57,975 bases of DNA, from positions 61,683,428-61,741,402 of the forward strand of contig JBOZIK010000001.1 in assembly GCA_051453625.1 (NCBI GenBank), given 5' to 3'. The translations under genes and the position numbers were made by a program. Of the stretch, positions 1 to 11,079 are shown in pieces (position 1 is the first letter of the stretch; every line of letters starts with the position of its first letter). The notes below the pieces were generated by a model. It did no database searches. It saw only the letters and a list, made by a program, of their open reading frames with translations, and was not told where the DNA came from. This DNA is from Welwitschia mirabilis (lineage: Eukaryota; Gnetophyta; Gnetopsida; Welwitschiales).

Positions 1-879
1 TGATCTAAATAAATTATAAAATCATCACTTAAACTATAACCAACTTAAATCATAAGGGACATAAATTGAATTGGAATAAAAAGAGTAATTATATTGATTT
101 ATAGATATTTGCATCCACTTATAACAAGGTATGAGCATCGCAATAAAAGAGACTCAGCCTAGCACTAACAAAACTCCTCTCTGTAGCTACTGGATGGACC
201 TCTTCTCTTTCAATCTTCTGTCACAAGCATATCAGGTATAAAAGATAAATTAAAAGTAAGGACAAGGAAGGTATTTATGATTTTATATTAAAAGCTCTAT
301 AACCATAATCCTAGAAGTCAAAGAAGAAAACCTAGTAGCCCAAGTTGAGTGCATGATTCTATTACAAGATAATTCAGTTCCACTTATATAAAATAGTTAT
401 CATCCTCATTATCAAGGGGATGATACTAGAGATGTTGGCTCCCCCAAGATTTTGGCTTTTCAATTGGCCCCATAGTTGGTTCTAGATGTGTTATCGTCCC
501 TCATGTCGTGGGGATAACAATGGACATAAGACCTCCTCAAAAAAGAGGCTTCATTATCTTCAAGCTTCAATCCATGTTATTATTGTGATAGGCTAATACA
601 ATGTTGTTATCCTATCTGTCATGAGGAAGAAAATGGGAAATACACCCCCCTAAAGCTCTCTAGCTAAAGAAATTTAGCCTTCTTTATCATTGATATTCCT
701 TTAATATACTAATTACCAGAACATGCCTGAAATGCCTTCAAATGTGCCAAGAATTATGTATTTCTGTAAACATCTCATCGACTCTCCATAATCATCAGAA
801 TTGCATCCAAACCTATATAAATGTTTTGTAAAAGTACTCTAAATACATCATTAAATTCCTATAGATTGATATTGTAATA
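1..879 (-). repeat. Athila-like LTR, divergent subfamily, cut by the window start
   Basis: On the minus strand an LTR seems to begin at 879. Its first 46 bases align without gaps to the starts of the LTRs at 35251 and 57224. The 16-mer at 611-626 is the exact reverse complement of 57476-57491 inside the partial LTR at the right edge, so those two belong to one subfamily. No polypurine tract lies just upstream (plus 880-900), so this is more likely a 5' or solo LTR than a 3' LTR. The rest would lie left of the window. Confidence 0.6.
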
Positions 880-1471
880 CTTAAATTCTTCCTAAAATCC
901 TATAGCCCAAAGAAAACTATCTATAAAGAACCATGAATTTTGTTGGTTAATGTTATTACTTTCAAGTGATCTTATTAAATAAGAGCATTGACTCTTTAAT
1001 TAGAATTAGTTGAAAGTAACTTTAAATCTTTGACAAGCTTCTAAAGCATGAGGATGAGAATATTTTACATACCCTAAGCCCTTTGACTATAAAGAATAAT
1101 TCAAAGTCAGAAATGTCCATTTCATCTCCTCCATCTTAGCATCATTTCTATAGTAGTAGTAGATTTCATCATTGATATATTCATGATGAATAAAAGGAGT
1201 CTTATGTAGTTTTATCTAATTGTCTAGATTATAAGCTCTAGTAGTATCAAAACGTAGGCCTATGAATTGGCTTTTTTCAACACTTTTTTAACTAACCAAT
1301 ATAGTTATAAAATCAACTACTAATATAAAATAATTGGGCTAAGTTCATTAGTCTTTTAATTAATGATAATTTATCTTTAATGTTAAGCCACAACCTAGAA
1401 ACCTCTAGCATGCAAATATGTGGAGTAATAAATATTGAGAGTGTTTTAGATGGAACTTCATCTTTAGTAAT
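880..1471. other. Unrecognised AT-rich spacer between two LTRs
   Basis: About 590 bp between the LTR ending at 879 and the LTR starting at 1472. Open frames are short and broken. It could be the tail of another decayed element or the old target DNA of A1. Confidence 0.5.
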
Positions 1472-2708
1472 TATTGCAGTGCGTATTTTTGCAAATGTTG
1501 TGTCCTCAAACAAATTCTGAAAATTACTAATATTTATATATATACAATACAATATACTAATATAGATAAGAGTAATAAAAATGTCATAATTCCATCAAAG
1601 AAACATGTGAGAAGAAAGAGCATTGATTTCAAATGAAACACTTATGTAATCTCTAAATAGAATAATAATAATGCAAAATAACAATGTAAATAAACACACT
1701 ATCTAAGAAATGACATGCAATGCATCTAAACTAATNNNNNNNNNNNNNNNNNNNNNNNNNNNNNNNNNNNNNNNNNNNNNNNNNNNNNNNNNNNNNNNNN
1801 NNNNNNNNNNNNNNNNNNNNNNNNNNNNNNNNNNNAAAAACCATGTGAAATTAATCTAAGAAATGACATGCAATGCATCTAAACTAATAACGTAAATCTT
1901 AATAAAGTTTATCCTCATGATCTATATGATAGATGAACTACCACAGAATCATAAGCAACATAAACCATAGGGGAGATGCATCTAACAAATGATATAAAAC
2001 GAAAAATAGAGTTTTGACTAAGTCAAACCAACATTTGTGTTACAAAGTAGTAGCACCTCAATAAAGGATACACAACTTGACACCAAAAAAGATGTTTTTC
2101 TATAATAAAAAAGGATGGATCTCTTACCATTCGATCTCTATTACAAGATTTTTTGATGACAAAGAAGATAAAGTTAGAGTCAAGGGTAATAGAGGTATTT
2201 ATTACAACAATAAACTCTAAAAATAACAAATGCTAATATACACAATAAAACCATCACATCCATGTAAAAAGGCATAAGACATATGGCAAAATTTTGCTAA
2301 ATCTTGGTGACATGTTATTTTTAGTTATTATCCTATTAGTCATTTGGACATCACAAGAGATGATTCACATCATACAAGATCCACATCAGCTACCAAATTA
2401 TTCGAGTAAGCATCCTTATTAGCATAATTACTTTTATCATTTATATAGTCATCTACATAATGAGGTGAATGATGGGCTTCATAAGATGTTTCTTGTATCA
2501 AATTAGCCTCTTTGATTATAGGGTTACTGCTTTAGATATGAAGTATTATAATTTGCTTTAAATGTTATCAAATGTAAGAAAGATTGCATGTTTTCATGCT
2601 ATTTGTCTTACATTTTCATTATCATTGAAAATTAGCATAAATCTATCTAATGTCCTATAAAACTAATCAAAATACACTATCAAATACATAAAATTTGGCA
2701 ATACAACA
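1472..2708 (-). repeat. 3' LTR of A1
   Basis: On the minus strand it starts TGTTGTATTGCC next to the polypurine tract and ends ...ACTGCAATA at 1472. The end aligns with the LTR end at 56466 (TGCATTGCAACA). Middle sections match LTRs of A2, for example reverse complement of 2023-2090 against 28250-28310. A 100-N gap sits at 1736-1835. Confidence 0.88.
1736..1835. other. Assembly gap (100 N) with duplicated edge
   Basis: The 34 bases before the gap (1702-1735) recur after it at 1856-1889. This suggests two overlapping contig ends or haplotypes rather than missing sequence. Confidence 0.8.
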
Positions 2709-2710
2709 TA

Positions 2711-2720
2711 GCCTTCCACT
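2711..2720 (-). other. Polypurine tract of A1
   Basis: Minus-strand AGTGGAAGGC, two bases before the 3' LTR. The equivalent tracts of A2 (35239-35248) and A3 (55369-55378) read AGTGGGGGGC, so this copy has two G-to-A changes. The polypurine tract primes plus-strand DNA synthesis in LTR elements. Confidence 0.85.
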
Positions 2721-3191
2721 TAGCCTTACTAGTTCCTAACAAAACTAGGTGAACAATCATAATTATGAGCCAAATTTGCTAAAGAACATAAATCAACTAT
2801 AAAATTATGAAATAAGCTCAAAAATAATCATAGCAATCTAAAAATGTAGAATAAAAATGTTAAAAATAGCTAACTGAATGTTTCACTTGTGTAGTGTAAG
2901 TAGCTATACTATCATCCTGATGGTCATTCAAACAATGGATGGGATGACAACTCAAAACTTATTCTTGAAAAATAGAAGCCTATAAAAAATTTTTAGAAAA
3001 AATAAACATTAAGATTCATCTATATTAACAACCACCCACTCAAATTTACAACAGATATTGAAAAAATAATCATGTATAACATATGAAAAATCCTCATCAT
3101 GAAGTGTTAAAAATGATATGTAAACGATATGCATGATATCTCAAAAATGAAAATGTACACCATGATGATACTTAGTAAATGATATGTCTAT
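2721..3191 (-). other. 3' non-coding region of A1, distal part
   Basis: AT-rich DNA between the polypurine tract and the large gap. It holds one of the degenerate TCATC-type palindromic motifs near 2910-2935. No coding frame is recognisable. Confidence 0.6.
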
Positions 3192-3934
3192 NNNNNNNNN
3201 NNNNNNNNNNNNNNNNNNNNNNNNNNNNNNNNNNNNNNNNNNNNNNNNNNNNNNNNNNNNNNNNNNNNNNNNNNNNNNNNNNNNNNNNNNNNNNNNNNNN
3301 NNNNNNNNNNNNNNNNNNNNNNNNNNNNNNNNNNNNNNNNNNNNNNNNNNNNNNNNNNNNNNNNNNNNNNNNNNNNNNNNNNNNNNNNNNNNNNNNNNNN
3401 NNNNNNNNNNNNNNNNNNNNNNNNNNNNNNNNNNNNNNNNNNNNNNNNNNNNNNNNNNNNNNNNNNNNNNNNNNNNNNNNNNNNNNNNNNNNNNNNNNNN
3501 NNNNNNNNNNNNNNNNNNNNNNNNNNNNNNNNNNNNNNNNNNNNNNNNNNNNNNNNNNNNNNNNNNNNNNNNNNNNNNNNNNNNNNNNNNNNNNNNNNNN
3601 NNNNNNNNNNNNNNNNNNNNNNNNNNNNNNNNNNNNNNNNNNNNNNNNNNNNNNNNNNNNNNNNNNNNNNNNNNNNNNNNNNNNNNNNNNNNNNNNNNNN
3701 NNNNNNNNNNNNNNNNNNNNNNNNNNNNNNNNNNNNNNNNNNNNNNNNNNNNNNNNNNNNNNNNNNNNNNNNNNNNNNNNNNNNNNNNNNNNNNNNNNNN
3801 NNNNNNNNNNNNNNNNNNNNNNNNNNNNNNNNNNNNNNNNNNNNNNNNNNNNNNNNNNNNNNNNNNNNNNNNNNNNNNNNNNNNNNNNNNNNNNNNNNNN
3901 NNNNNNNNNNNNNNNNNNNNNNNNNNNNNNNNNN
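3192..3934. other. Assembly gap (743 N)
   Basis: Run of N. Open frames crossing it on either strand are artefacts because N cannot create stops. Confidence 0.99.
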
Positions 3935-4458
3935 CTAACTTCCTCTAGGTAGTCAATAGTCACGTCCTGCTTGATATGTAATATGCATTGATGCATATCA
4001 ACCAACTACTCCTTGATGTATTATACTCTCAACTCCACTGTAGAGATTCTCTGCTCAAGCATGGAAATGCCTCAGTCTACCATATCTCTAATGCTCTGTC
4101 TTATCTTTACTAGGAGAGTTTGAATCTACTCAATAGTAATGTTGATCGTAGGTTTCTATACCTAAGGTTTCTTTACCTCTCTTGATATTTGAATGTCCAT
4201 GTCTTGTAGGTAATGAAATAAAGTCTAAATATGTATGTGTCTTTGCTCACCTAAAGGCTTAAGTATGTCAAAGAATCTAAACATGGCTAAGAGGAGACAA
4301 GGATATCCTAGAGTCTATAACTGTCATGCCTTAATCATACTCCTAACTCCCCTCTAAATAAATGTTAGTATACCAGCTACTACTTCCACTTAAATACTTC
4401 TTACATCTAGAGGTGTGTAATCATGGCATGACTATTATGGAATAAAGAGCTCTTGTTA

Positions 4459-4558
4459 NNNNNNNNNNNNNNNNNNNNNNNNNNNNNNNNNNNNNNNNNN
4501 NNNNNNNNNNNNNNNNNNNNNNNNNNNNNNNNNNNNNNNNNNNNNNNNNNNNNNNNNN
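4459..4558. other. Assembly gap (100 N) with duplicated edge
   Basis: About 27 bases ending at 4458 (tattatggaataaagagct and following) recur directly after the gap with one or two differences. Confidence 0.8.
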
Positions 4559-4822
4559 TATTATGGAATAAAGAGCTATTGTTATGAATCAACCCTCTAT
4601 GAAGAATCTGATGGGGAATTAATAACTGTATCATCAAAACCCCCCACTTACTAATAGTTAAGTTAGCTGGTATGTCTAATACTATGTCATAAGAACAACA
4701 ATCCTTCGTACCATTAGCTAAATAGATATGTGTACTCCCAATTCCATCTACATTAGTAATAGTAGTAATATGTTTTGAAAGAATTTCTATCTCATGATTG
4801 TGAATGATAGCTATGATCATAT

Positions 4823-4901
4823 NNNNNNNNNNNNNNNNNNNNNNNNNNNNNNNNNNNNNNNNNNNNNNNNNNNNNNNNNNNNNNNNNNNNNNNNNNNNNC
4901 T

Positions 4902-4931
<30 letters not shown>
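4823..4931. repeat. 77-N gap followed by a (TA)n microsatellite
   Basis: N run 4823-4899, then an uninterrupted TA repeat at about 4903-4931. The gap is probably caused by the repeat. Confidence 0.9.
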
Positions 4932-4933
<2 letters not shown>

Positions 4934-5040
4934 CTCTTTGATCTTTGATATGTAATAAGTAATGTGTACATTTATAATCCATTAGAGCTGTAGATCCATT
5001 AGTCTTTGATACACCTCTAGCTTTAATCAACTCATGAAGT

Positions 5041-7081
5041 CCTTAAAATATCACTCTAGTAGAATCTAGAATCAAGAGAAATTGAGCTTGATAGTTAGAG
5101 GATGGACTGGCTCTATCCTTTCAACCTCTGGTGGTATCAATGGGTCTGCTGCTTGCTATACTACCTTGACCTCTACCTTGGCCTATTTTACTCTAAGTGT
5201 GCATGGCCTACTCAATTATAAACATGAAACACATCATGCAAGATCAATTGGAAATAGCTAAAATGTGTCACATGGAAGCTTGAAATAATCCCATAAATTG
5301 GGTTTTAATATGTCAAAATCATAAAGATATGTCTTATTTCCCAAGAGTATTAATATTCCATGTATTAACTAGTTATATGGAAGAAAAAAAAGTAAAATGC
5401 AAGAAAAATTTAAAATGCATAAAATTGGCAAAGCCCACATAAGGTCAAAAATGAAAGTGCTCAAATTAAAAATCTACTCTAGTAGAATCATATAGCTCGG
5501 CATACTAATTAATTTTTCTTAAAGGATCACTATGCTTTAACTTACAATTTTTGTGAAAATGAGTTTTAAAATAAAAAACTAATTCTACCTCATAAAATGC
5601 ACAATTCGAGGTATCTCATAAAATACATAGTAAAAATCAGATCCATAAGTACCAAATTAAAGAATATAAAAAAATAAATGGTATACATGAAACCTACATG
5701 ATGAAAGATTTAAAAATAGGATAAAAACTTGAAAATAATGGGGGAGATAAAAACATACCTAATTTTGAAAGATTCATTCAAAATTCACAATTCAAAGCAC
5801 TAATCTGATGGGGAAAATTTCAAAGCATTGGTAGGAATTAGAGCAACTATTGTCTCTTAAAGGAATAGATGAAAATAGAAAATAAATGAAGAAAAATGAG
5901 AGAAAAGAAACTTAGTCATGGTCTTATCACACTATTATCTAGTTGCATTATCTAGACGATAGGCCTAGGATGACTCTTAAAAAATTATCAGTTATGATCC
6001 TTCATATCATTTAGATGACTTGGTGGATGATGAGATTTTGAAAGGTTTCAATAAAATTAAGATTTTAGCTAAACAATTTAGGCTTAGATATCAATGTAGA
6101 GGTATCAAATTTTATCAAAAATGTAAAAATTATGGAATAGTAAAGGATCATAATAAATGAGGACAATGAAAAAAATTCAAATAAATCAAAATATAAAGTG
6201 TTAAAAATGCACTAAGTAAGATGAAGCCTATTTAAAAAAACTAAACAAATATGCCCAAACAAAAAAATAATCATGAAAATATGTAGAAATTCAAAAGACT
6301 CAAAGTAAACCTTATAGAAATCTGAAGAATTCATCTAAGAATAAGAAAGATCATCTAATTAAAATTCTAAAAGAAAGTTAACTTTTTATTAATAAAAACA
6401 ACACAAATAAAAATAAAGACAACATGAATAAAAATACTAAATGATAAGGTTTTAAATGATGATGAAAAAGTACAAAAATAAATTTAAAATAATAAAGTAA
6501 AAAATCAAAAAAAGATAAAATAAAAACAGAGATGAGAATGATGAATAAGGTATCTTATCTACCCTAAATTCTAACCTAGAAAACCCTTTTAAAAGTCATC
6601 ATAAAGCTACCTGACTAAAGATGCATAACAAAATGTATCAACTCCAAAATGTTTAACTCAAAAAGGTAGAAATTATGATGATATCAAAGATCAAGTGCTC
6701 AAAATAATAAATGATAAGATCAAAAGCTTTAAAAATGAACTCATTGACTCACATCCCAAAACAAACTTAAATTTTTAAAAGTGAAATGCTTGTGTGGGAA
6801 TACTAAGAGTCTAGAAAATAAGTAATGCCTCTGATGATATAAGGAACACTACTAATTCCATAGCCTCAAAGTCTTATTACTATTTTTCATGATGAGGGAA
6901 GTGTAGCCATAGTCATAGAAGTAATGACTCATGAAGCATGACCAACTATTTCTCTAGTGGAGTTCTTATAGCTATTAACACTTTCAAAGGCTTCTTTTAG
7001 AAAAATTTACCCTAGTGTGATAGGACATGGTAGTGATTATGTATTTTAGCATAGATACAATAGATCATGATCATTATTCTT

Positions 7082-7128
<47 letters not shown>

Positions 7129-7559
7129 ACATAAATAATTTCCACATGATCACATACACTAAAAGATAAAGATAAAGAGGTGAGATAAAGGATAGAAAAG
7201 AATATGCATAAATAACTAAAGACCTTATACCATTGGAAAAAAGCACAAGAACTAAGGCATATTTCTTTAAAGTAAAGCTCATAGACATGTGAATAGTTTA
7301 GGATTGGGTGAATTCAATCTTATTACTATAAAAATGCCCAAGGATGAATATTAGTCATGAAATCTTTATAAAGAAAATACGTAAGTCAAGTTAAAGATGA
7401 TAAAGTGACATCATAACATTCACCAAAGGAATAAGCTAAGAGAGTATTTAGACAATGATAGCCTTCTCCATCAAGAGAAACCTCCAAAAAAAATACTTCT
7501 ATCATGTTCAAAGTTGCATCAAAAGAGTTTTCATATATTTTCAACCTTTATTCATTAAT
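5041..7559 (-). other. 3' non-coding region of A1, proximal part
   Basis: AT-rich DNA with no recognised frame. The part 5990-7350 is the reverse-complement counterpart of about 33056-34320 in A2; for example the plus sequence near 33090-33110 matches the minus strand near 7280-7310. Such conservation of the untranslated 3' region links A1 and A2 as one family. Palindromic motif variants occur at about 5940-5965 and 6003-6040. Confidence 0.65.
7081..7126. repeat. (CT)n microsatellite
   Basis: Roughly 20 CT dinucleotides in a row, inside the 3' non-coding region of A1. The corresponding place in A2 (about 33250) holds a poly-A run. Confidence 0.95.
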
Positions 7560-8620
7560 GTTTTGCAACTTCTTAATATCTAAGTAATAAGTCTTAATAA
7601 AGCCATTAGAATTTACTTTCTCTATAGGATAAGGATCTAACCATTTATAGGTCAACTTGTTGTGTAAAAGATGTACTCTAGTATTGTATAAAAGAATAGG
7701 TTAACTAGGTTTAAACTTTTTATGGAGTAGCTTTTGATCATATTTGAATTTAGCTTTAGCTTTATGAATGAGTTGATGATGTATAGCAGATGTACAATTT
7801 TCATCTATGTGATTAAGTTAAACTAATCTATTTTTAAGATTTTCATGAAGGTTTACAAGAGTAAGTTAATGAAAAGAATGATAAGAGTTATAACATACAT
7901 TAACCAGCAAAACACAAACTTTTCTGTACATCAGTTCATAAGGTGAAAAACTAAGAGAATTACACCAAGTAGTATGGTAAGCCTAAATAATATCATTAAG
8001 CTTATAAGCCTAATATTTCTTATTAATAGAGATAAGTCTTTATAGTGTTTTCTTTATTTCTTTATTTGCATTTTTAACTTGATCATTGGTTTATGGAAAA
8101 TAAGAATAAGCTACTATATGTTTAATTATAATGGATAAAAGAAGTTTTTTAAAATGTTGATTGATATAATGAGTTTCTTAATCACTAATGAGAGTTCTAA
8201 TAAAAGTGTAAATAGTTCAGTCATTATTCGTAAAAGTAGAAATAGCTTCAACCTATGTACTAACATAATTAATAGCTAGTAAAATGTAGTTCTTATCATT
8301 AAAATATGGTTTAATAGGGCCTATAAATTAAATTCTCTAATAATTAAAAGGTTCACATACAAGAATAGGTTTAAGGCATATATCATAAGAATGAATAAGG
8401 CTACCATAACATTGACAAGCATTAAACCTTCTACTAAAATCAAAAGAGTACTAAATAAGACTAGGCCAATAAAAACCAAAATGAAGAATTTTCATTATTG
8501 TTTTTTATCCACTAAAATAACCTCCATAAATACCATTATAACAACGATGAAGGATGTGCACACATTTCTCATGATTTGGTCTTTGCAAATATGGTAAATA
8601 TGTGGCTCTATCCGTTTATA
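7560..8620 (-). pseudogene. A1 integrase (degenerate)
   Basis: Integrase inserts the cDNA copy into the genome. Read on the minus strand from 8620 down, the pieces follow the family order: the zinc-binding region with GIYGGYFSG and FGFYWPSL and a CQCYG remnant (about 8600-8400); the core with YILLAINYVST and VEAIST (about 8310-8230); a remnant of the IISDGG block around the second catalytic Asp (about 8170); AYHTTWCNSLSFSPYELMYR (about 7980-7920), which matches AYRTAYKTPIGMSPYRLVYG-type Athila sequence; and the C-terminal KFKPS..LLYNTRVHL region (about 7700-7650). In-frame stops and frameshifts are frequent, so no protein could be made. No chromodomain is seen, as expected for Athila. Confidence 0.9.
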
Positions 8621-8654
8621 ATCACCTATTGTATGGAGCAAATATTTTCTTAGA

Positions 8655-8861
8655 TTATGACTCTAATGTTGTGATGTTTTTTAAGTTAATAAAATAATTA
8701 ACTATATTAGTATACCAAGGAGGAGAATGAGTAGAATATATAACAAAAAGTTGTTCATCTGGAAAAGAATCATCAATTATAAGATCATGAAGAAAATAAG
8801 AAAGACATAATAAATGATCTATTACATTGTTATGTTTTCTTACTTTATCAATGATAATCAA
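8655..8861 (-). pseudogene. A1 RNase H / integrase junction segment
   Basis: A 68-codon open piece on the minus strand. It contains HNNVIDHLLCLS, equivalent to the ENVVADHLSRL block that ends RNase H in Athila-like elements, then DDSFPDEQL and PWYTNIVNYF, which match the conserved linker before the integrase zinc-binding domain. Just upstream (about 8890-8865) LIRWILLMQ continues the same frame. This links the RNase H and integrase remnants into one polyprotein. Confidence 0.85.
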
Positions 8862-10035
8862 TCTAAATTATTGCATGAGGAGGATCTATCTAATGAGGCT
8901 AGCACTAGAATATTTTTTAGCCATAAGATATCATATAGCTACATGATTAACATAAACATACGTATAAAATCCTAAAAGATAGTGTCTAAGCATAAAAAGG
9001 AAAAAAATTATTCTTAACATTTTCTTTCTCAGTAGTAGTATAATTTGAATAATCTTTAGATGAATTTTTATTATAATAACTTTAAAATCATTTTCATATT
9101 TTTATCCAATAACCCCATCCATTATAATATTATTAGCATCACATATTAACTCAAAATCTTTATTCCAATTAAGTCTTATTACAATAGGTGTAAAAGAGAT
9201 TTTATCTTTTAAGTGTTTCAAAAGAAAGCTAACAAGTTTTGTTCCATGAAAATTTATCTTATGTTTCAAATAACAAGTAAAGGGGCTTACAAATTTTAGT
9301 ATAATCCTAAATAAAATGTTAATAAAAACTATAATAACCAAGGGAAAATCAAACTTGTTCTACATTTATTGGAGGATTTAAGTTTTTAATGATACTTAAT
9401 TTTTAGAGTCCATCATACTTCCTTTACTAGAAATGTGATGATCTAAGAGAATTCCATTATCAACTAAAAGAAATCTCTTCTCCCAACTCAAATGTAAACC
9501 ATTATTAATATATCTATCAAGGACTTTAGCTAACCTTTTGAAGATTTATTTAAAGTTTTTACCATAGACTAAAAAGTCATCCATAGAAATTTTAATTGAA
9601 TCCTCTAAAGTATCCAAAAAGATACCCATAATTGCACATGAAAAATTACCAAGAGCATTATAAAGTTTAAAAGGCATATATCTAAACGTAAATGTTCTAA
9701 AAGATGAAGTAAAATTTATTTTAGCTTGATCCTCACTAGTGATAAGAATATGATTATAACCATTGTACCTATCAGAAAAGTAATAAAAGCCACGTACTTG
9801 GATTCTATCAAGTGTTTGGTCAAGAAAAGGTAAAGAGTAGTGGTATTTCTTTATTACTTTATTTAGCTTTCTAAAATCAATGCACATTCTCCACTTTCAA
9901 ACTTTATTAGGTACTACTATCAAAGGACTAAGCCACTTACTATCAAATATGGCATAAATAGTTCTAGTATCAAATAATTTAATGATTTTATATTTTATAA
10001 CTTGTTTAAGAATTAGATTTATTCTATGTTAGGGT
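8862..10035 (-). pseudogene. A1 reverse transcriptase and RNase H (degenerate)
   Basis: The best preserved piece is 9546-9887 (113 codons): MCIDFRKLNK, LPFLDQTLDR, YYFSDRYNGYNHI, FTFRYMPFKLYNA and the catalytic box SMDDF. In Athila-type RT the same blocks read MCIDYRKLN, LPFIDQMLDR, FLDGYSGYNQI, FRRMPFGLCNA and FMDDF, so the two Asp of the YxDD-like box are kept while the aromatic residue before them is Ser and the first catalytic Asp region is altered (SDRYNGY). Upstream, IYAIFDSKWLSPL (about 9960-9925) is the RT N-terminal block. Downstream, 9102-9341 contains PIVIRLNWNKDFELICDAN, the RT-RNase H junction with the first RNase H Asp. Stops separate the pieces. Confidence 0.95.
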
Positions 10036-10589
10036 TTCTTCACAAGTTTTGCATTATCCTTAAGGTAGGTTTTATGTAAAACAATGGAAGTAGGAATGTT
10101 GTTAAATCTTTATGAGTCCAAGAAAATAAATTTCTCTTAGAATTTAGAAGTGAGATTAAAATCAATTCTTATTAAGGGAAAATATTCTTATTTATTATTA
10201 ATGATTTATAATGATCCTCACATAGAAAGATATATTTTCGTCCACTGGAAAAAGGTTTCAGATTTTTAGTTTCTATTAAATTTTTATTAGAATTGACTAT
10301 CATAGCATACTATCATAGAGATGACTGGGAGGAAAATCTTCCTTAAAATATTAAATGTTAGTTATTTTTAGGTATTAAACTTCTTTATATATTACAGTTT
10401 TAGTTTCTTTAATCTCCTGATGATAATGATCAGTACCTAAATTCTCATAGCTAAGTTCACCATCATCAAAAGCTTTCAAGATTTCTACTTCAAATGGATT
10501 ATCATACAAGGTAGGTTCATAAAGAATTAGTCATCTCTCTTTAAGTGGATGATGTTGTAAAAATAAATTTGGCTTAATTTCTCCTTCAC

Positions 10590-11042
10590 CATTCAATTTG
10601 TCACCTAGGTCTTTTTTAGTAGCATCAAAAACTCTAATGGTAAACATTTTATTTTCAAAGTAACATTCCATCATTCTAGTTCTTGTATCAATAATGTAAT
10701 AAAATATTATATAAAATTCTCTATCTAGAAGTAGTGGATAATTTTCATTATGCTTAACTTCAATTATAATTGCATCTATTCAATAGAATGCTTCCTTAAT
10801 TTGAATCACTAAATCTTTCATTATTCCTAAAGATTTCTTTACTAATGTATTTGCTAATTCTAAGATAATATATGTGTAGGCTTAATTATACTTTCCAAAT
10901 CAATTCGTTGACAAATGTATAAAGTCATAATATTAACACTCACTCCTATATTAATTAAGGATTTTTTTATTATTTTATTTTCTTCTAACATGATAATAAC
11001 TATTACTGTCCATAGATCACTAAATTTTAGACATTTTTGCAA
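10590..11042 (-). pseudogene. A1 aspartic protease (degenerate)
   Basis: Retropepsin-like protease that cuts the polyprotein. The 60-codon open piece 10860-11042 contains INIGVSVNIMTLYICQRI, matching the Athila active-site region LIDLGASVNLMPLSICQRI; the catalytic D of DLGAS is now N in this copy. The frame continues leftwards with LELANTLVKKSLGIMKDL and HNENYPLLLDREF, equivalent to LADRSIKRPLGILEDV and IPIILGRPF. The second half of A2's protease (31280-31620) matches it. The lost Asp and a stop make it inactive. Confidence 0.9.
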
Positions 11043-11079
11043 AACTAAGTTGGTTATATATTAGGTTAGAAATACTTTA

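Larger units (their letters stand above)
3935..5040 (-). pseudogene. Possible remnant of a third ORF in the 3' region of A1
   Basis: This stretch is somewhat less AT-rich than its surroundings and has several open minus-strand pieces (for example 3935-4005 and 4559-4822, plus 4930-5030) broken by gaps at 4459-4558 and 4823-4899. It lies after integrase and before the polypurine tract, where many Athila elements carry an extra, sometimes env-like, ORF. I see no diagnostic motif and assign the role only from position. It has no counterpart in the shorter 3' region of A2. Confidence 0.3.

Noticed and set aside
1313-1552. 79-codon minus-strand ORF
   Set aside because: Spans the end of the A1 LTR into flanking DNA; no family resemblance.
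3172-4005. Long open frames on both strands across 3172-4005
   Set aside because: They consist almost entirely of Ns, which cannot form stop codons.
8391-8597. 68-codon plus-strand ORF
   Set aside because: Opposite-strand shadow of the A1 integrase zinc-binding and core region.
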